Origin: Solea solea
Lineage: Eukaryota > Chordata > Actinopteri > Pleuronectiformes > Soleidae
Reading direction: 5' to 3'
NCBI RefSeq assembly: GCF_958295425.1
Contig: NC_081151.1
Span: forward strand, 10,540,330 to 10,604,329
Length of the DNA stretch: 64,000 nucleotides
Below are positions 1 through 11,548 of the stretch, in pieces. Both the position numbers and the translations under genes were made by a program. The notes below the pieces were generated by a model. It did not search any database. It was not told the DNA's origin and worked only from the letters and a program-made list of their open reading frames with translations. Numbering within the stretch: position 1 is the stretch's first letter; the number at the start of each line of letters is the position of its first letter.

Positions 1-283
1 ATCTTTGTCACCAGAGTGTTGGAAAAATGCCTGTACATAAGTTTCCATATTTTTTTCTAAATAAAACTTTATGTTTTTCCTTCATTTTAAATTGTTGATA
101 CACTTATAACACGCAGTACATTGTACATAACTGCCAGATATTGAAAGTTATTCTGGAAAAACGGGCAAAAGCACTTTTGAGGCTTACACAGGATATTTTG
201 AGGCTTAGGTATTTAAGGGTTAAGAGGGATAGCTTAGGTGTTTTTGAGGTTTTGAGGTGTTTGTGTCCTGCAGAGTCTGTGCC

Positions 284-465
284 ACTTAAACCACTCACTC
301 CCTGCACCAAAGTCCATAGAGAAAATCAGCAATTCAACTTCCCAGTTGATCTACTGTTGGCGGTAGACAAGCAGCTTCTGTGTCTACGCAAGCTAAAAAC
401 ACACATTTTCTCTATGGACTTTGGTGCAGGAGAGTGAGTCGTTTACAAAACGTCAGTTTCCGATA
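284..465. repeat. Foldback MITE, short copy
   Basis: A perfect 24-bp inverted repeat (302-325 against 406-429; arm CTGCACCAAAGTCCATAGAG...) with weaker pairing outside it (CCACTCACT / AGTGAGTCG) flanks an 80-bp loop. The same terminal sequence recurs at 27.78, 45.66, 48.70, 49.82 and 50.05 kb, so this is a dispersed non-autonomous DNA element, family name not recognised. Confidence 0.7.
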
Positions 466-2203
466 GACTCAAGCAGTCATAGATGTTATTAGCCGAGCCT
501 TGTGAGCACACACAGTACAGTCAGCACTGGCTGTATGTGTCAGTACCTCACACAAGCTTCAAAAGTATACATAAGTAAAATAATTATTAAGTATTAACAG
601 GGTGATGAGATAATACCACTTTAAAAGTCAAAACTGGAAAATTCTAGGATGACCTCCTTCCACTTATTGCAACATAAAACTCTCATTAGCTCTGTTATCT
701 ACATCACATTAACACGTATACAAGACATTTTACATCGACAGAACAGATGCCAGTTTTTGTGTTTTTTTTTGCTGATCTCTCGTCTCACAGCGGCCGCCGC
801 TGCTGCTGAGCTCACGGCCTGATCATTTGAAAGAGAGAAGAGCATGTTTTCGCTCCAGTGAGGGTGGATGCTGCTTCACACAGCTGGGTGCCAGACTGAG
901 CCTGGCATACAGCTCATAGGCTACGTCAATACTACTACGTTTAAAAAAAAAAAAAAAAAAAAAAACGGTGTTTGCAGATTAAAAATGATCCGTTTGCCAC
1001 AGTTTTAGCACCATTTCATAAGTAATGTCCCCAGTCAGGCTGAGCGCTGGTTTGTTGTTGCATTACTAACGAGAAATTAACGATGAAGAGTCACAGCAGG
1101 GATTTCTGTTACTACACTAATAAAGTGAAATTGAAACTAGATGAAGTGATAAAGACGATGCCAGTCCAAGCCTTTATCCTAACCAGAATTTGAGTTTGTG
1201 GCCCCACCCCCACCACCTCATATTAGCTGGTGCTCGACTTGTTGATGCAAATGTCACAGTGTAAATTGCATGAATTATAGTGGTGTTATTTAGACCAAAC
1301 CAGTGTCACTATTGTTTTTTTTTTTACCCTTTCCTATTCAAAGTGAAGCACCCAGTGTGGTGATAATGGGCTTGAAATAAACAAGTCGTTTTCAACACTT
1401 AGAACATATGTGCAAATGTGCACTGAATGAGCAAATCTTCAACTCCAAAATAAAACTAAATAATTCAAAATAAACAGTATTGAGATATCTAAATATATCT
1501 CAAGATATCTGGATTTCTTTAATATGTTAAAAGATTTTTTTTTTTTACATTATCGGGGAACCCCAATAGCAGCCGCTTGATTCACTTATGCCTTGGGCTG
1601 GCTCTGGTTAAAGGTGATATACGGTATGACATTTGTATACCTTTAATGTTAATATAAATAGATTTTTAGGATTAATAATACATTAAATGACCGTGATGTG
1701 TCATCAGAGATTAAGGGAACATGGTACTTCAACACACAGGGTGCCAGCCGGGTGTAGTTAACGGCCAAGTGTCTAATCTTAACCGCTAAAATACTGAATG
1801 ATACCGACTTAAAAAGCCTCAGTACCTCTCTCAAAAATACATTGTGCATTGAGCGCAGTGTAATGCCCTTGCACGTCTTCCTGCCCCTCAAAAGCGGACT
1901 GTCTTCGTCTGCCAAAAGATCCTAAAAATATAGATATATGTAAATATGTTACAAATAACTATATCTAAAATATAACAGCCATTTTTAATATGATTTTTTT
2001 TTTGTTAGTTTTCGTTTTTTGTTCAATATTTTATGTAATACAGGAGGAAATGGAGATGCTGGTGTGTAATGCATAAATCTCTTCATTGGATAAATGATGT
2101 CCGTGAGAAACCTGGAATAGTATTTTCATAATTATTAAACATTCATATCGGATCACTTTCTAATCATATCTCCTTTTGGTATTGTTAACGGTTTAGAGTT
2201 TAG
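466..2203. other. gpr68 downstream flank, no gene seen
   Basis: AT-rich sequence with a 23-base A run at 943-965. No open frame here has splice or homology support. The region lies beyond the likely gpr68 polyadenylation site. Confidence 0.5.
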
Positions 2204-2217
2204 TTTATTTATTTATT
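2204..2217 (-). promoter_or_regulatory. Candidate gpr68 polyadenylation signals
   Basis: Overlapping AATAAA hexamers on the minus strand (TTTATTTATTTATT on plus), about 450 nt after the gpr68 stop. The repeated AUUUA-like composition also appears here. Placement only; no transcript evidence. Confidence 0.4.
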
Positions 2218-2666
2218 CATTGTTTGCATTTGTGTTTATCTCCAGTCCTTTCTTGTTCTTTAGGTTTTTAATGGTTGTTGTATTGCTGTGCCGCAAAGAA
2301 TTCTGGGATATGGCAGCCTTGACTGTTGGCACACAGCTAATGTTGCCAAAGGTCTCTGTTTTTGCACATCTAGACTTAAATGCAGCCTTTGAGTTTTTAA
2401 GCAACAATGGAGCCAGCAGCATTTTTATACTTCGACGGACTAATGTGGACAACAGGCGCAGAATGTATGCTTTTTCTTAAAATAAAAATGTAGTAGTATG
2501 GATGTAGCCTTCATTGTGTTTCCTTCAGTCTCTGCTCACTTCAGCTTAGTCTGAGAATCTTTTCCTTTTAGTCCTGCTGCCTTGAGGCCTAGAAACCATA
2601 GTCTCTGTTTGGTCCCTGGAATATTTTTTATAGATATTGTCGTCAGTCTCTTCCCTCCTCTGTCGT

Positions 2667-3043
2667 TTAGCTCCGCTTCACAATTGTGTTATTTTGCACA
2701 ATTAATGGAATGATAGTTTTTTCATCCGTCTGTGTGATTAAAATTGTGTTTTTGCAGACGGTGTCTGTTTTTGTGGCGGTGTGCGTGCTGGTGTGCGTGA
2801 GCAGCGTCACTGCCGGGTGGCCGTTGTTCTCGTCAGTGGCGACCTCGTGGGAGTCGGTGGCTGGGTTGGCGGGAGTCGCGTTGCCTCGGCGACAACAGCA
2901 ACAGAGTACCCGAGCAAAGGGCTGGATTATGGCTCTGTAAAAGCCGTGGCGGGCACTCTCACTGACAAAGCAGTAGAGCGCGGGGTCGGCCACACAGTTC
3001 AAGGTGGTCAGCAGCAACGACAGGTGGTAGAAGTTAAAAATGC
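2667..3043 (-). CDS. gpr68: gpr68 coding exon 6 (last) with stop
   Basis: 377 nt after a TTTCCTAG acceptor, ending at the stop at 2669-2667. Encodes TM7 ([21 protein letters not shown]), helix 8, a CCCC cluster and a roughly 90-residue Thr/Asn-rich tail unlike the human tail, as expected for this fast-evolving part. H265 of YHLS is the equivalent of the pH-sensing human H269. Confidence 0.9.
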
Positions 3044-4853
3044 CTAGGAAAGAAGAAGAAAACAAGGCCATGTGGGTTTTCACGTCGTCAGACTCACGTG
3101 GCAGAACACGCTCCATAGGAGGAAAAAGCATACCTGTGATAAATTTGCAGTCGCGCTCCAGCAGGGTGCGTATCAACAGCAACACGTGGTACGGAGAGAA
3201 ACAGACGAGGAAGATGAGGATGGTGCTGCTGACCAACTGCCTGATCCTTATCTTCTGAACTGGCTGTGTCCCTGCACTGCGACCCACAGCACGCAGCACA
3301 CACAGGTAGCTGATCTGGATGAAAGAGAGAGAGGTTTTGTACGCCTGCATATTATCCAGTCAGTGTCGCTGGAAAGACATGTTACGGCCCGAGGGAATAG
3401 CCACCCATCTTGCTACAGCTTTATCCTCCACAGGAAGGTCGCTGACATAGGGAGACAAACAACCATTCACTCTCACATTCACACCAATTGGTCAATTTAG
3501 AGTGACCAATTTACCCAATCCCCATATTGCATCTTTTTGGACTGTGGGAGGAACCCGTAGAAACCCCACACACACAGGGAGAACATGCAAACTCCATGCA
3601 GAAAGGCCCTTGTTCCAACCGTGGCTTCTTGTTGCAAAGGCAAGAGTGTTAACCACTACACCAACCGTGTGACCCCCGAGGGAATGGTCTATAAAGATAT
3701 TGACTAAATCACATTTTTGACGTTAGCATTTGTGCTTCTTGTTGAAGTATGTTACATAGGTAGCTAATGTAGCTAATATGCTTAAAGCAAAACTGTGCAG
3801 GATGTTTTTTAATGGAATAGTTTCAGAGTCATTGTGATGGTTAAATGTCTTGAAGAGATTGAAGGGCTGTCTCCAACCCCCCTACTGCTCAAGATCAGGA
3901 TTGCCAACCTGGAGTCCTTAGAATCAGGAGGTCTTGCGAAGTCACAAGAAACACAGATTCTGGTACTACCCACAAATGCCTCTCAGCCAGGTACCGGCTG
4001 TAAGATTAAAGGCAGCGATATTGTTATTTTAGATGTTCATCATGGCAGATATGACAAAAAATGAAGGAGAAAAGCATTGTCAGAGGAAGAGGAAACGACT
4101 GTCTGATGAGTGAGGGGCCCAGACTTGTAAGGTTCTGCTTTAATATAGGGCCTTTTGCATTGGTGTCAATACTTTCATACTAGCGGCTAATGACGATTAC
4201 AACCACCCAATGCATAAACCAATGAAGAAGAAAGAGGGAATATCTTGGAAGTGTGGAAGAAAAGAGAGACATGTTTTGTAAAGGGAGGGGCAAGCGGAGG
4301 TCCTCGGAGGTCAGTGGCATATAACGATGACACTGCGACAGTTTCACAATCATTAGATCTTTGAATAATGAAACATGATCATGGAGGAAAAGCCATCAAT
4401 GCCTCACTTGACTAATTATATTTGCAAAAGTGTTATCCTACCAACAGAATGGCCAGCGGGAACATGAAGCCGACAGTGAAGCGGTAGTAGTTGATCGGGT
4501 ACTCCCACGGCTTCATTGGGTAGTGCTCGAAGCACACCGACTGGTTCGTGTGGTCTCTGCTCACTTCTTTGTGGCGAAAGAAAACCACGCCCACTGCTAT
4601 CTCCTTCAGCCAGATGATGGCACTGACGAGCCACGCTGCGCGCATGGAGCGGAAAGAGGTGAACCTGGATATGAGGAGGTTTCAGAGAAAGGAGAGGTCA
4701 CAGCTGCCCGTGAAACACACATTTTATGAGCTGATATTATGGAAAAATGTAATGAAATTCAGTTAATATGAATGGTAAGGACTGCGGGTGAGCTTCAAAG
4801 AACAATATACAGTATAAATTCATCAATTGACCAAATTATTTGAAACATATTTG

Positions 4854-4909
<56 letters not shown>

Positions 4910-7900
4910 GATGGCTGACTTTGCTCTCCACATTATGATGATATGTTGTGTTGCAATATGCAATATCTTCAGTAACCTCACACCTGAGGTCTGGCTGAGA
5001 CTCAAGATCTGGCCTGAGGCGTCAAGAATACCTTAAAGGATGAACCACAGCCAGGTAGCGATCTAAACTGATGCAGCACAGGAAACCGATGCTGATATAG
5101 ATGTTCTCATAGAGCAGGAAGCCACACAGCTGACACAACCATTCCCTGTGACGCCAATCATCACCCTGAAACAACACATGCACACATGTCAAAAACAATC
5201 TATACAAATCTTTCATGAACGTCAGCGACAGAGATCGAGTGATTTTGCAACTGTTTGTTTTTTGGACCAAGGTACTTTTATTGATGTTGTTTTTTTAATC
5301 ACTGCACAATTTAAAGGTGACATAGACCGGAAGCTCCAATTAACGCTGCGTATGTGTGTGTATCTGCGTCATTACCTCGTTTATGAAACCCTAACGTTTC
5401 AGAACAAACAGTTCAGCCACTGCTGAGAAAATAGGGTTGTATTGTTTTCCTGGGTTCTGCGAAGTGGATCGGCACTTCACTATGCTGATGATGTCATCAG
5501 GAAACCTCACCACTCCTCTCACCACCGTAGCGCCTCCTGGTGCGGGCACTAGTCCGGGCACATCCGGTTGCGTACATTCAACCGCAGAAGAAGAAGAACT
5601 ACTCTCGTTGTAGCTGCTGAGATGCAGAGCATCCACAGTGCCAGAGGGGGAGCTGTGTATCTGAGAGCTGGCCTACCAATTATGTCACTTCCAGGTACCT
5701 GGCCAATCACAGGACAGTCCACGTTCTAGGGGTGTGGTTTTGGTCTGAAAAAGCACGGCTGAAGAGAGCGTCAGTGAGGCGATATTTTGATCGGCTCGTT
5801 TGCAGCGATTAGGAGGTTTTTAACCATGAAAACAAGTTAATATATGTAAGTAGACCTCCATAACTAACATATATGTGCTATACCAGCATTCGATGTCACC
5901 TTTAACTATTTAACTCAGGTGCACCCATGGTAAATTTCTTCTGTGTTGTGGAGTCAAAGTTATGATTCATTTTATATCACATTTTTAGTAGCGATATAAA
6001 GTAGCAATAATTGTGCAGGAAGTTTGATTTGAAATTATTTATTATTATTATTTATTTTGCTCAGATGTGTTAAATATAGTTGATGAAAAAAAAATATGTC
6101 TTGATTGAAAATGATTGCATAGGTTGTGCTGAAAAAAAAAAAGTATATAAGATACTCTATATTGCACATTCTTATAACCTCTGTATATACTGTATGTTTA
6201 AAACACAGTAATGGAAAAAACAGCCGTACTGCTCTGTGTTAAATCCACAGATATTGAACAATATATCTCATGTTGAGGAACTGAATATATCCGCCTCTTA
6301 AAACGCCCCCCATGGTGCTTTTAAAGAGTATGGAAACGACCGGAGTAGACATTACTCCAGGCCTTTCAGACAGACTCTACCTCATTCTACTCCAGAGAAT
6401 CCCAATGAAATCATGTAAAATAAACAAGATAGTAAAGTTTTTAAGTGTTGGATTTTGGACCTGATATTACGGTTTCCATCTTTCCGTTTTCTACACTGGC
6501 TTAAGGTGTGTTTTATGGCAGCTTGTGATCCAGATGTGCCGTCTTCTATGATCTATGTGGATCTATGAAAACGCTCCGTCATCTGCTCGTCCTCGTCTGT
6601 TTTGTTAACAGCTATTCACCTTTTTATGAACACGGCTGATGAAGACATGAATTTACCCAACATATTGCCTGGTATTTATACAGCACGACTTCCCGCTAAT
6701 ATGGTGTGTGTCTATTAGTGAGTACGTTTTCTGAAGTCAAATGGATCGTGAGGGTGTCTCCTGTGCAGCTGCTGCTTTATTTACCACAGGGTGTTTGCCA
6801 CTGCTGGCCCTGCAAATGGCTTTACAAGCAAAGCAGCATGTTGAATCTGCTCTGATGTGCACTGTGATTAGCTGAGCCCCAGCCAACAAGAGCAGATGCA
6901 GAAATGTCACAACAAAAAGACACGCAAGGGACAGACCGAAGGGCTCATGTCCAGTACACGAACCATCATTTATACCTTTCTTTTTAATATGAACATCGTG
7001 CTTTTTGGGATTAAGTGAAGACTCAATGAAGAAGATTAAGTTCACCCACCAGCAGCCCCGCGATGGATGGATGGATGCTTATTATGACAACAGGAGAAGT
7101 ACCCATGTCCTTATCAGCATCTTAACTGTGATCAAACAGGAAACTTAACTGTGTTCAAACAGGAAACTAACAGTGAAGTTAAAGTTGATGCCAAATGGCT
7201 GTAATTTGTCACAGAGACGAGGTGCCAATTATAATTGGGCCCTTTGGCAAAATAGCTTCTGCAAATGAGACACCTGAATAATTCACCTCTTGGATGTAGT
7301 TCTTTTAGAATTAAATAAAAGTCTTTCCTGGCGTGTGATCCATTCTCCTTGCATTTTGTCTACATCGACCTATAGCCACGTAGTTTGAGAGATGTTTGCA
7401 ATTGTTCATGAATAAAGGTAAACAGTACATCGGTCAGAAACTTCAGGATTTGTTGTAAATGTTGTGCGGAGATCATGTGACGATAACAACTCGCAAGCAG
7501 AACAGTAATGTCCTTATAACGAAGTCCAAAGTTAAAATACAACTGAACACGCTCCTATAACGTCGTGTCCATACAGAAACATACTGAGAAACTTTCTTCA
7601 GAAACTGATATATATATTTTTTTTTTTGCTCATGTCCCTTTAGTTGCTCTGTAAGCAGGTGATGTGGAGTTTCTAAAAACCTGCACTATCCAATGCATTG
7701 AGGCGGCGGTGATGGTGTTTACCTGAAAAATGTACTGGAGCCAGAGTGGTAACGATGCCAGGTAGAACAGATCAGACACAGTGAGGTTCATCAAATAAAC
7801 TCCCAGCTCATTCTTCTGCTTCAGTTGCACAGCAGCGTGGTACAGAGAATACAAGTTGGAGGGAACACCAACCTAGAACCAAGAAAACCATGCGTTGTGA

Positions 7901-10506
7901 TTTCAAACAAAGCATTAAAATATACGACTGCTTCAGTCTATAATATCTTAAGAATATGATTTCCGCTATTATGCCATTTTCTTGCCAATAGAAGTTAATA
8001 TGATTTTGTAAACCAGCAATTTTAAATAGTGGCAAAATAGCAATTTCTGTCTGTGAGTTCCGAGTGACACAAGCACAAACGAGACATTTTACAAACATCA
8101 GTTTCCAGCTGAAAAAGGCTGACTAACGATGATATATACTTATTCTTAAGATATTACAGACCTAAGTAGATGTAGATTATATTGGTATATTTTTTGTGGT
8201 TAGAACATGTTTCTCCTTTTGTCCCTAATGGCAGTTTTGTGCAGCCCTGACCATGTGTCAGTACCATAAAACCACATAAAACTCTCATTGGAACTATGGA
8301 AAGGTTTTACCATTAGATCTGGTTTATTAATCATATAGTGTCATTATTTCTCAATCATGGAAAACCTTTTTAAAATACATTCTTCAGAACAGTAAAAAAA
8401 AAAGTAAGTAGTAAAAGTAAAAGCCTTTGAATATCTGCTGTGATAAATGTCTATTACACCAGGTATGTCTATTACACCAGGTATTTCAAATTATTTTTTA
8501 TTTTTTAATCAAAAATTATTTATTATTTATTTATTTATTATTTTAAAAAATAAATAAAAATATTTTAATTCAGGTAAATCAAATTCAAGACAGACTTGAG
8601 CATTATATTCTGCTAACATATACAGTAAGACCAGCTTTGTCACACCGTTCCAGTCCAAATGCCAGTGATCACAGAATTTGACAGGCATAAAAACTACAAA
8701 GCTTTGAAAATGATTTACTTCAATTAAAGTTTTGCAAATGGATCATTATTAGATGAGCAAAGGTTTCATTTAAGTTAGAGTTAACATGATTGTTTGTGTT
8801 GGGCAGGAGTTTGAAAGAAAGATAAGCCTACAAAAGGAAAGGGGGGAAGAATGTCATTAATCAAAACTTGTCCCTTGTGTGTCAGGACTCGGCAGCATCC
8901 ATTGGTGAAATTGCATGTTGCAGCTGAATATTTCATCTGTCACTTTTCCCTTCCAAGCATTAAGGAGATTCAAACTTCAAAAAGTTTGTCCATTTAAAGC
9001 ACAGTGATCCAACATGTAAGCCTCTGTAGAGAGGTCCCACTCCTGATGTAAATGTAAGGAGCTCAACGTGTGTTCATGACAACAATTCATTGATTGTACA
9101 CACAAAGAAAAAATAAATAAACATATATATATATAAAAAAAGATAGGTTTCAGTGTGTTAACAATATGTTACAGTTCACATGAAAGCATATGAGTAGATG
9201 GGAGTGAAAACACAAACGTCGCTTTTAGTTACCTTGATGATGCAGCAAGTCAGAACTTAATTGTTTGTTCCTTTGTTCAGACCAAACCATGCAGGACTAC
9301 AGCTCGTCCTCTTTTCTTTGAGGTTTTAACGGCGGTTGGCAAACACCGATTTGCTGCGTTACTGCCACCAACTGGTATGGAGTGGGGGATCAACGTGTTT
9401 CTTAACAATTCTGCTACTACTTAAATAAAAAAAATAATAAAAAAACCTATATCGAAACGGAGATAATATTCAATAATATTCACTCAAGTTCTTTGCATTA
9501 ATGTCTTTTAGGTCAAACTTGAATCTCTTTTTGATCACGCTGTCTTCAGCCCACAATAATCACATATACCTGTTTGCTGATTGTGAATAGTGTACGGTTT
9601 AATCCTGCACGTCCAAATCTGATTCTTAATATTACAGTTTCAGCATTTCTGCTCCTTCCTGTGTACCTCACCCCTCCCTCTTTCCTCTGGATTTTGTAAA
9701 GTCATCTTTCTTTTCTCTCCTCCTCCTGTGGTTGTTATGCCACTTATCCTTCTGCTTAACGATGCTCTTCCTTTCCTGATATTTAAATGATATTTCAAAT
9801 TCAAATTCAAATCAAGGAGAGGGGTTTCTTAAGAATTTAACAATTGTATAGAAATGTTAATGATCTAAGAACGTCTGTAGGTATTCCTCTGTGTACTTGC
9901 TATAACTAAAATGTCTAATGTCAATGTCTGCTATCCAGAATTTCAAATGTGTTATTTTGTGACTTCGGTGTTTGAATATTTTGTTTTGTATTCATTTAAA
10001 GGAGATGCTGAACTATCACTTTAAATGTGTATCCATATGGACAAATAGGACAGAAATGGTTGCCAGACTTAACCCATTCAATCAATTTTAAACATTTGGA
10101 GTACTTTTTTCTCAGGCGTGTTTACGTAGTTGGTGAAAATACTTTTTTTTCCTCATCAGATTTTCTAGGTTGTGCTGAAAAAAAGTATATCAGACACTCT
10201 AGTTTGCTCTTACGGCCTCTGTATATATAGTATGTTTAAACATAGAAAAGGAAAAAAACAGCCTTAATCCTCTGTGTTCTAAGGCTTAATAATATTTGTG
10301 GGTGGTGTCTTGTACATTATATCTATGCAATTCAAGTTTAACATAGGATCTACCTGAGTTTTTAACATGACACCACTTAGTGAGGTTCGTTCACTTATTC
10401 ATCATATTCACATACTCACCAACAGCACGACTATGTAGACACCGGAGAAGACGTACTGGTGGATTTCATGGCTGATGGTGCAATTGATCACGTCCTCCTC
10501 TGACAT
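2667..10506 (-). CDS. gpr68: Proton-sensing G-protein-coupled receptor GPR68 (OGR1), six coding exons
   Basis: Class A GPCR of the proton-sensing group (GPR4/GPR65/GPR68), a plasma-membrane receptor activated by extracellular acid. Exons (minus strand, 5' to 3'): 10506-10420, 7872-7723, 5165-5032, 4664-4442, 3314-3134, 3043-2667. All junctions are GT-AG and in phase, giving 383 residues (human about 365). Landmarks: N-terminal CTISHEIHQ with H13 and H16, TM2 [17 protein letters not shown] about 49-65, the [17 protein letters not shown] block, DRY 114-116, FEHYP in extracellular loop 2, SPYHVLLL in TM6, DPALYCF in TM7, then a CCCC cluster (likely palmitoylated) and a Thr-rich tail. The N terminus, YENIYIS and FEHYP blocks match GPR68 better than GPR4, GPR65 or GPR132. 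H155, H171, H241 and H265 are kept; the positions I align with human H84 and H169 are G80 and S166. Start chosen because CTI.H.IHQ aligns with the human N terminus; context GCCATGT. The many introns are unusual, as mammalian GPR68 coding sequence is, as I recall, intronless. Confidence 0.93.
3044..3133 (-). other. gpr68: gpr68 intron 5: 90-nt intron without a stop codon
   Basis: The joined sequence reads [16 protein letters not shown], matching human CDFAKG-VFNAYHFSLL without a gap. The intervening 90 nt start GTATGC, end with a pyrimidine run and CCTAG, and are divisible by three with no in-frame stop. Unspliced, they would add 30 residues to extracellular loop 3 (413-residue product). I read them as an intron because they insert exactly at a gap-free alignment point. 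Confidence 0.8.
3134..3314 (-). CDS. gpr68: gpr68 coding exon 5
   Basis: 181 nt, phase 0 in and 1 out; acceptor CATCCAG, donor GTATGC. Encodes [12 protein letters not shown] (end of TM5 and loop 3), the basic KIRIRQLV stretch and TM6 with [10 protein letters not shown], ending CKFIT plus the first base of a Gly codon. The exon is open straight through the following 90-nt intron. Confidence 0.85.
3412..3678 (-). repeat. tRNA-headed SINE with L2-like tail, minus copy
   Basis: Reverse of the element at 12505: L2-like tail (TTATCCTCCACAGG on plus) to a tRNA-like head with box-A-like GTAGTGGTTAACAC on the minus strand near 3650. The body has an internal deletion in the tail. It lies in gpr68 intron 4, starting about 100 bp upstream (minus sense) of exon 5. 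Confidence 0.65.
4442..4664 (-). CDS. gpr68: gpr68 coding exon 4
   Basis: 223 nt, phase 2 in and 0 out; acceptor ATCCAG, donor GTAGGA. Encodes intracellular loop 2, TM4, extracellular loop 2 with VCFEHYP and an N-Q-S sequon at 164, and TM5 ([17 protein letters not shown]). Confidence 0.91.
4854..4909. repeat. (AT)n microsatellite
   Basis: Near-continuous TA dinucleotides with one C interruption, within gpr68 intron 3. Confidence 0.95.
5032..5165 (-). CDS. gpr68: gpr68 coding exon 3
   Basis: 134 nt, phase 0 in and 2 out; acceptor TTTCAG, donor GTATTC. Encodes extracellular loop 1, the conserved disulfide cysteine region LCQLCG, TM3 and the DRY motif ([10 protein letters not shown]). Splicing completes the Arg codon with the first base of exon 4. 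Confidence 0.92.
5315..5901. mobile_element. MITE with TTAA target duplication in gpr68 intron 2
   Basis: Begins AGGTGACATAGACC and ends GATGTCACCT, so the ends are inverted repeats, and both sides carry TTAA (5311-5314 and 5902-5905). TTAA duplications are typical of piggyBac and Kolobok elements; which one is uncertain. About 587 bp, with no transposase reading frame. Confidence 0.7.
6120..6260. repeat. Dispersed repeat, copy 1
   Basis: Matches 10165-10290 at high identity: GTGCTGAAAAAAA, then GTATATAAGATACTCTA, then CCTCTGTATATA and GTATGTTTAAA, then ACAGCC and CTCTGTGTT. Both copies lie in gpr68 introns (2 and 1). Family not recognised. Confidence 0.6.
7723..7872 (-). CDS. gpr68: gpr68 coding exon 2
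   Basis: Fifty codons, phase 0 at both ends, acceptor TTCTAG and donor GTAAAC. Encodes the rest of TM1 (VGVPSN), intracellular loop 1 and TM2 ([16 protein letters not shown]), ending LQYIFQ, where the human protein continues HDNW. Confidence 0.9.
7873..10419 (-). other. gpr68: gpr68 intron 1
   Basis: 2.5-kb GT-AG intron holding A/T-rich sequence, a TTTATT-rich patch near 8500-8560 and a repeat copy at its 5' side (10165-10290). No further exon is needed, since exon 1 joins exon 2 in phase and without an alignment gap. Confidence 0.8.
10165..10290. repeat. Dispersed repeat, copy 2
   Basis: Second copy of the repeat at 6120-6260, same orientation, inside gpr68 intron 1. Confidence 0.6.
10420..10506 (-). 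CDS. gpr68: gpr68 coding exon 1
   Basis: Twenty-nine codons from ATG at 10506-10504 to a GTGAGT donor at 10419, phase 0. Encodes the extracellular N terminus with an N-C-T glycosylation sequon at residue 8, two putative pH-sensing histidines (13, 16) and the first half of TM1. Bases upstream of the ATG give a reasonable Kozak context (G at -3). Confidence 0.88.
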
Positions 10507-11548
10507 GGCGACCGCCCTTCACGTCTCACTCACACTTCCACTAATTCTCACACTCGCAGAACTGTTCTCAGACATGCTTCATCAGTGATGTGTCATCATA
10601 ACCGTGGCCTCACGCTGAACTACACCCACGCGCCACAACTCAGCGTCGTCCACTTTTATTTGGCCCCTGTGAAACAGGAAAGAAACCGTATTAATAGAAA
10701 TGAAAAGGATTTATTAGCATCGCTCGTGTCAGGGATGTTAGACAGACAGATGGAAGCAGCACAGTTCCGGGGTCACTTAACAACTCTTGTTGAACAAGTT
10801 TAGTGCATGTGGCAATAAAGCTTGTTTTAGCAGCTTTGATATTGTCCAGCATCTTGGTTCAGCCCCTTTCGCGTGCTTGCATTTGTTATTTAGTCCTTAG
10901 CACAGGCTGAGAATAGTCATCATTAGAACACATTTTGCACAAGAGTGGTATCCTGAGGGAACATTGAATGTGTAATAAATAATGTAACATGCTGCCGTCA
11001 TCAAAAAACAGGCTATTTTAGACAAATACTATGAGACCTGAAGCATTTCATCTCGTCAAACTTTTCACTGGTGAAACCTTTCATGGCTTCTTTGTGTTTT
11101 CAGTCGTCTCACTCTGCTACAGAGTTGATGTTGCCTCCGTCTACCTTGACATAAAACAAATCACTTCCTGTGTGCAGCGTGGGAATTTCACCCGGTGACA
11201 TGACACTATTCATTTTCAGGTGATTTAACACACACACACACACACGCACACGCACACACAAAATGATGAATGGAAGAAGAGTGGATACACCACTATCTAA
11301 TCCTTAGCCAGCACTCACTATCCCATAATGACAAAATGAAACACAAGGACTGGGAAATGGAAACGAGAGAAGTCCAGACTTTAATGGGAGAGCAGCTGGG
11401 CGTCTTTAAATAAAAGCCATAGATCAGCTCGTGTGCAGCTTGCCAAAAAAGCAAACACTGCCTTGTGCCTTTTTACTCAAAGTGGCCGAGGTGGCCTCAG
11501 GACAACTCTCTGACCGTCAGCCAAAGCCCACAATCAAATACTGTACAT

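Noticed and set aside
2220..2480. 86-residue plus-strand frame
   Set aside because: Antisense to the gpr68 3' region, with no recognisable domain, good start context or relative in the window.
2667..3314. Reading exons 5 and 6 of gpr68 as one 648-nt exon (413-residue receptor)
   Set aside because: This adds 30 residues at a point where human and fish otherwise align gap-free, and the extra stretch has canonical GT and AG ends. Kept only as a possible variant.
2667..10506. Assignment to gpr4, gpr65 or gpr132
   Set aside because: CTI.H.IHQ at the N terminus, LLYENIYIS in TM3, VCFEHYP in loop 2 and the ccdc88c neighbour all point to GPR68.
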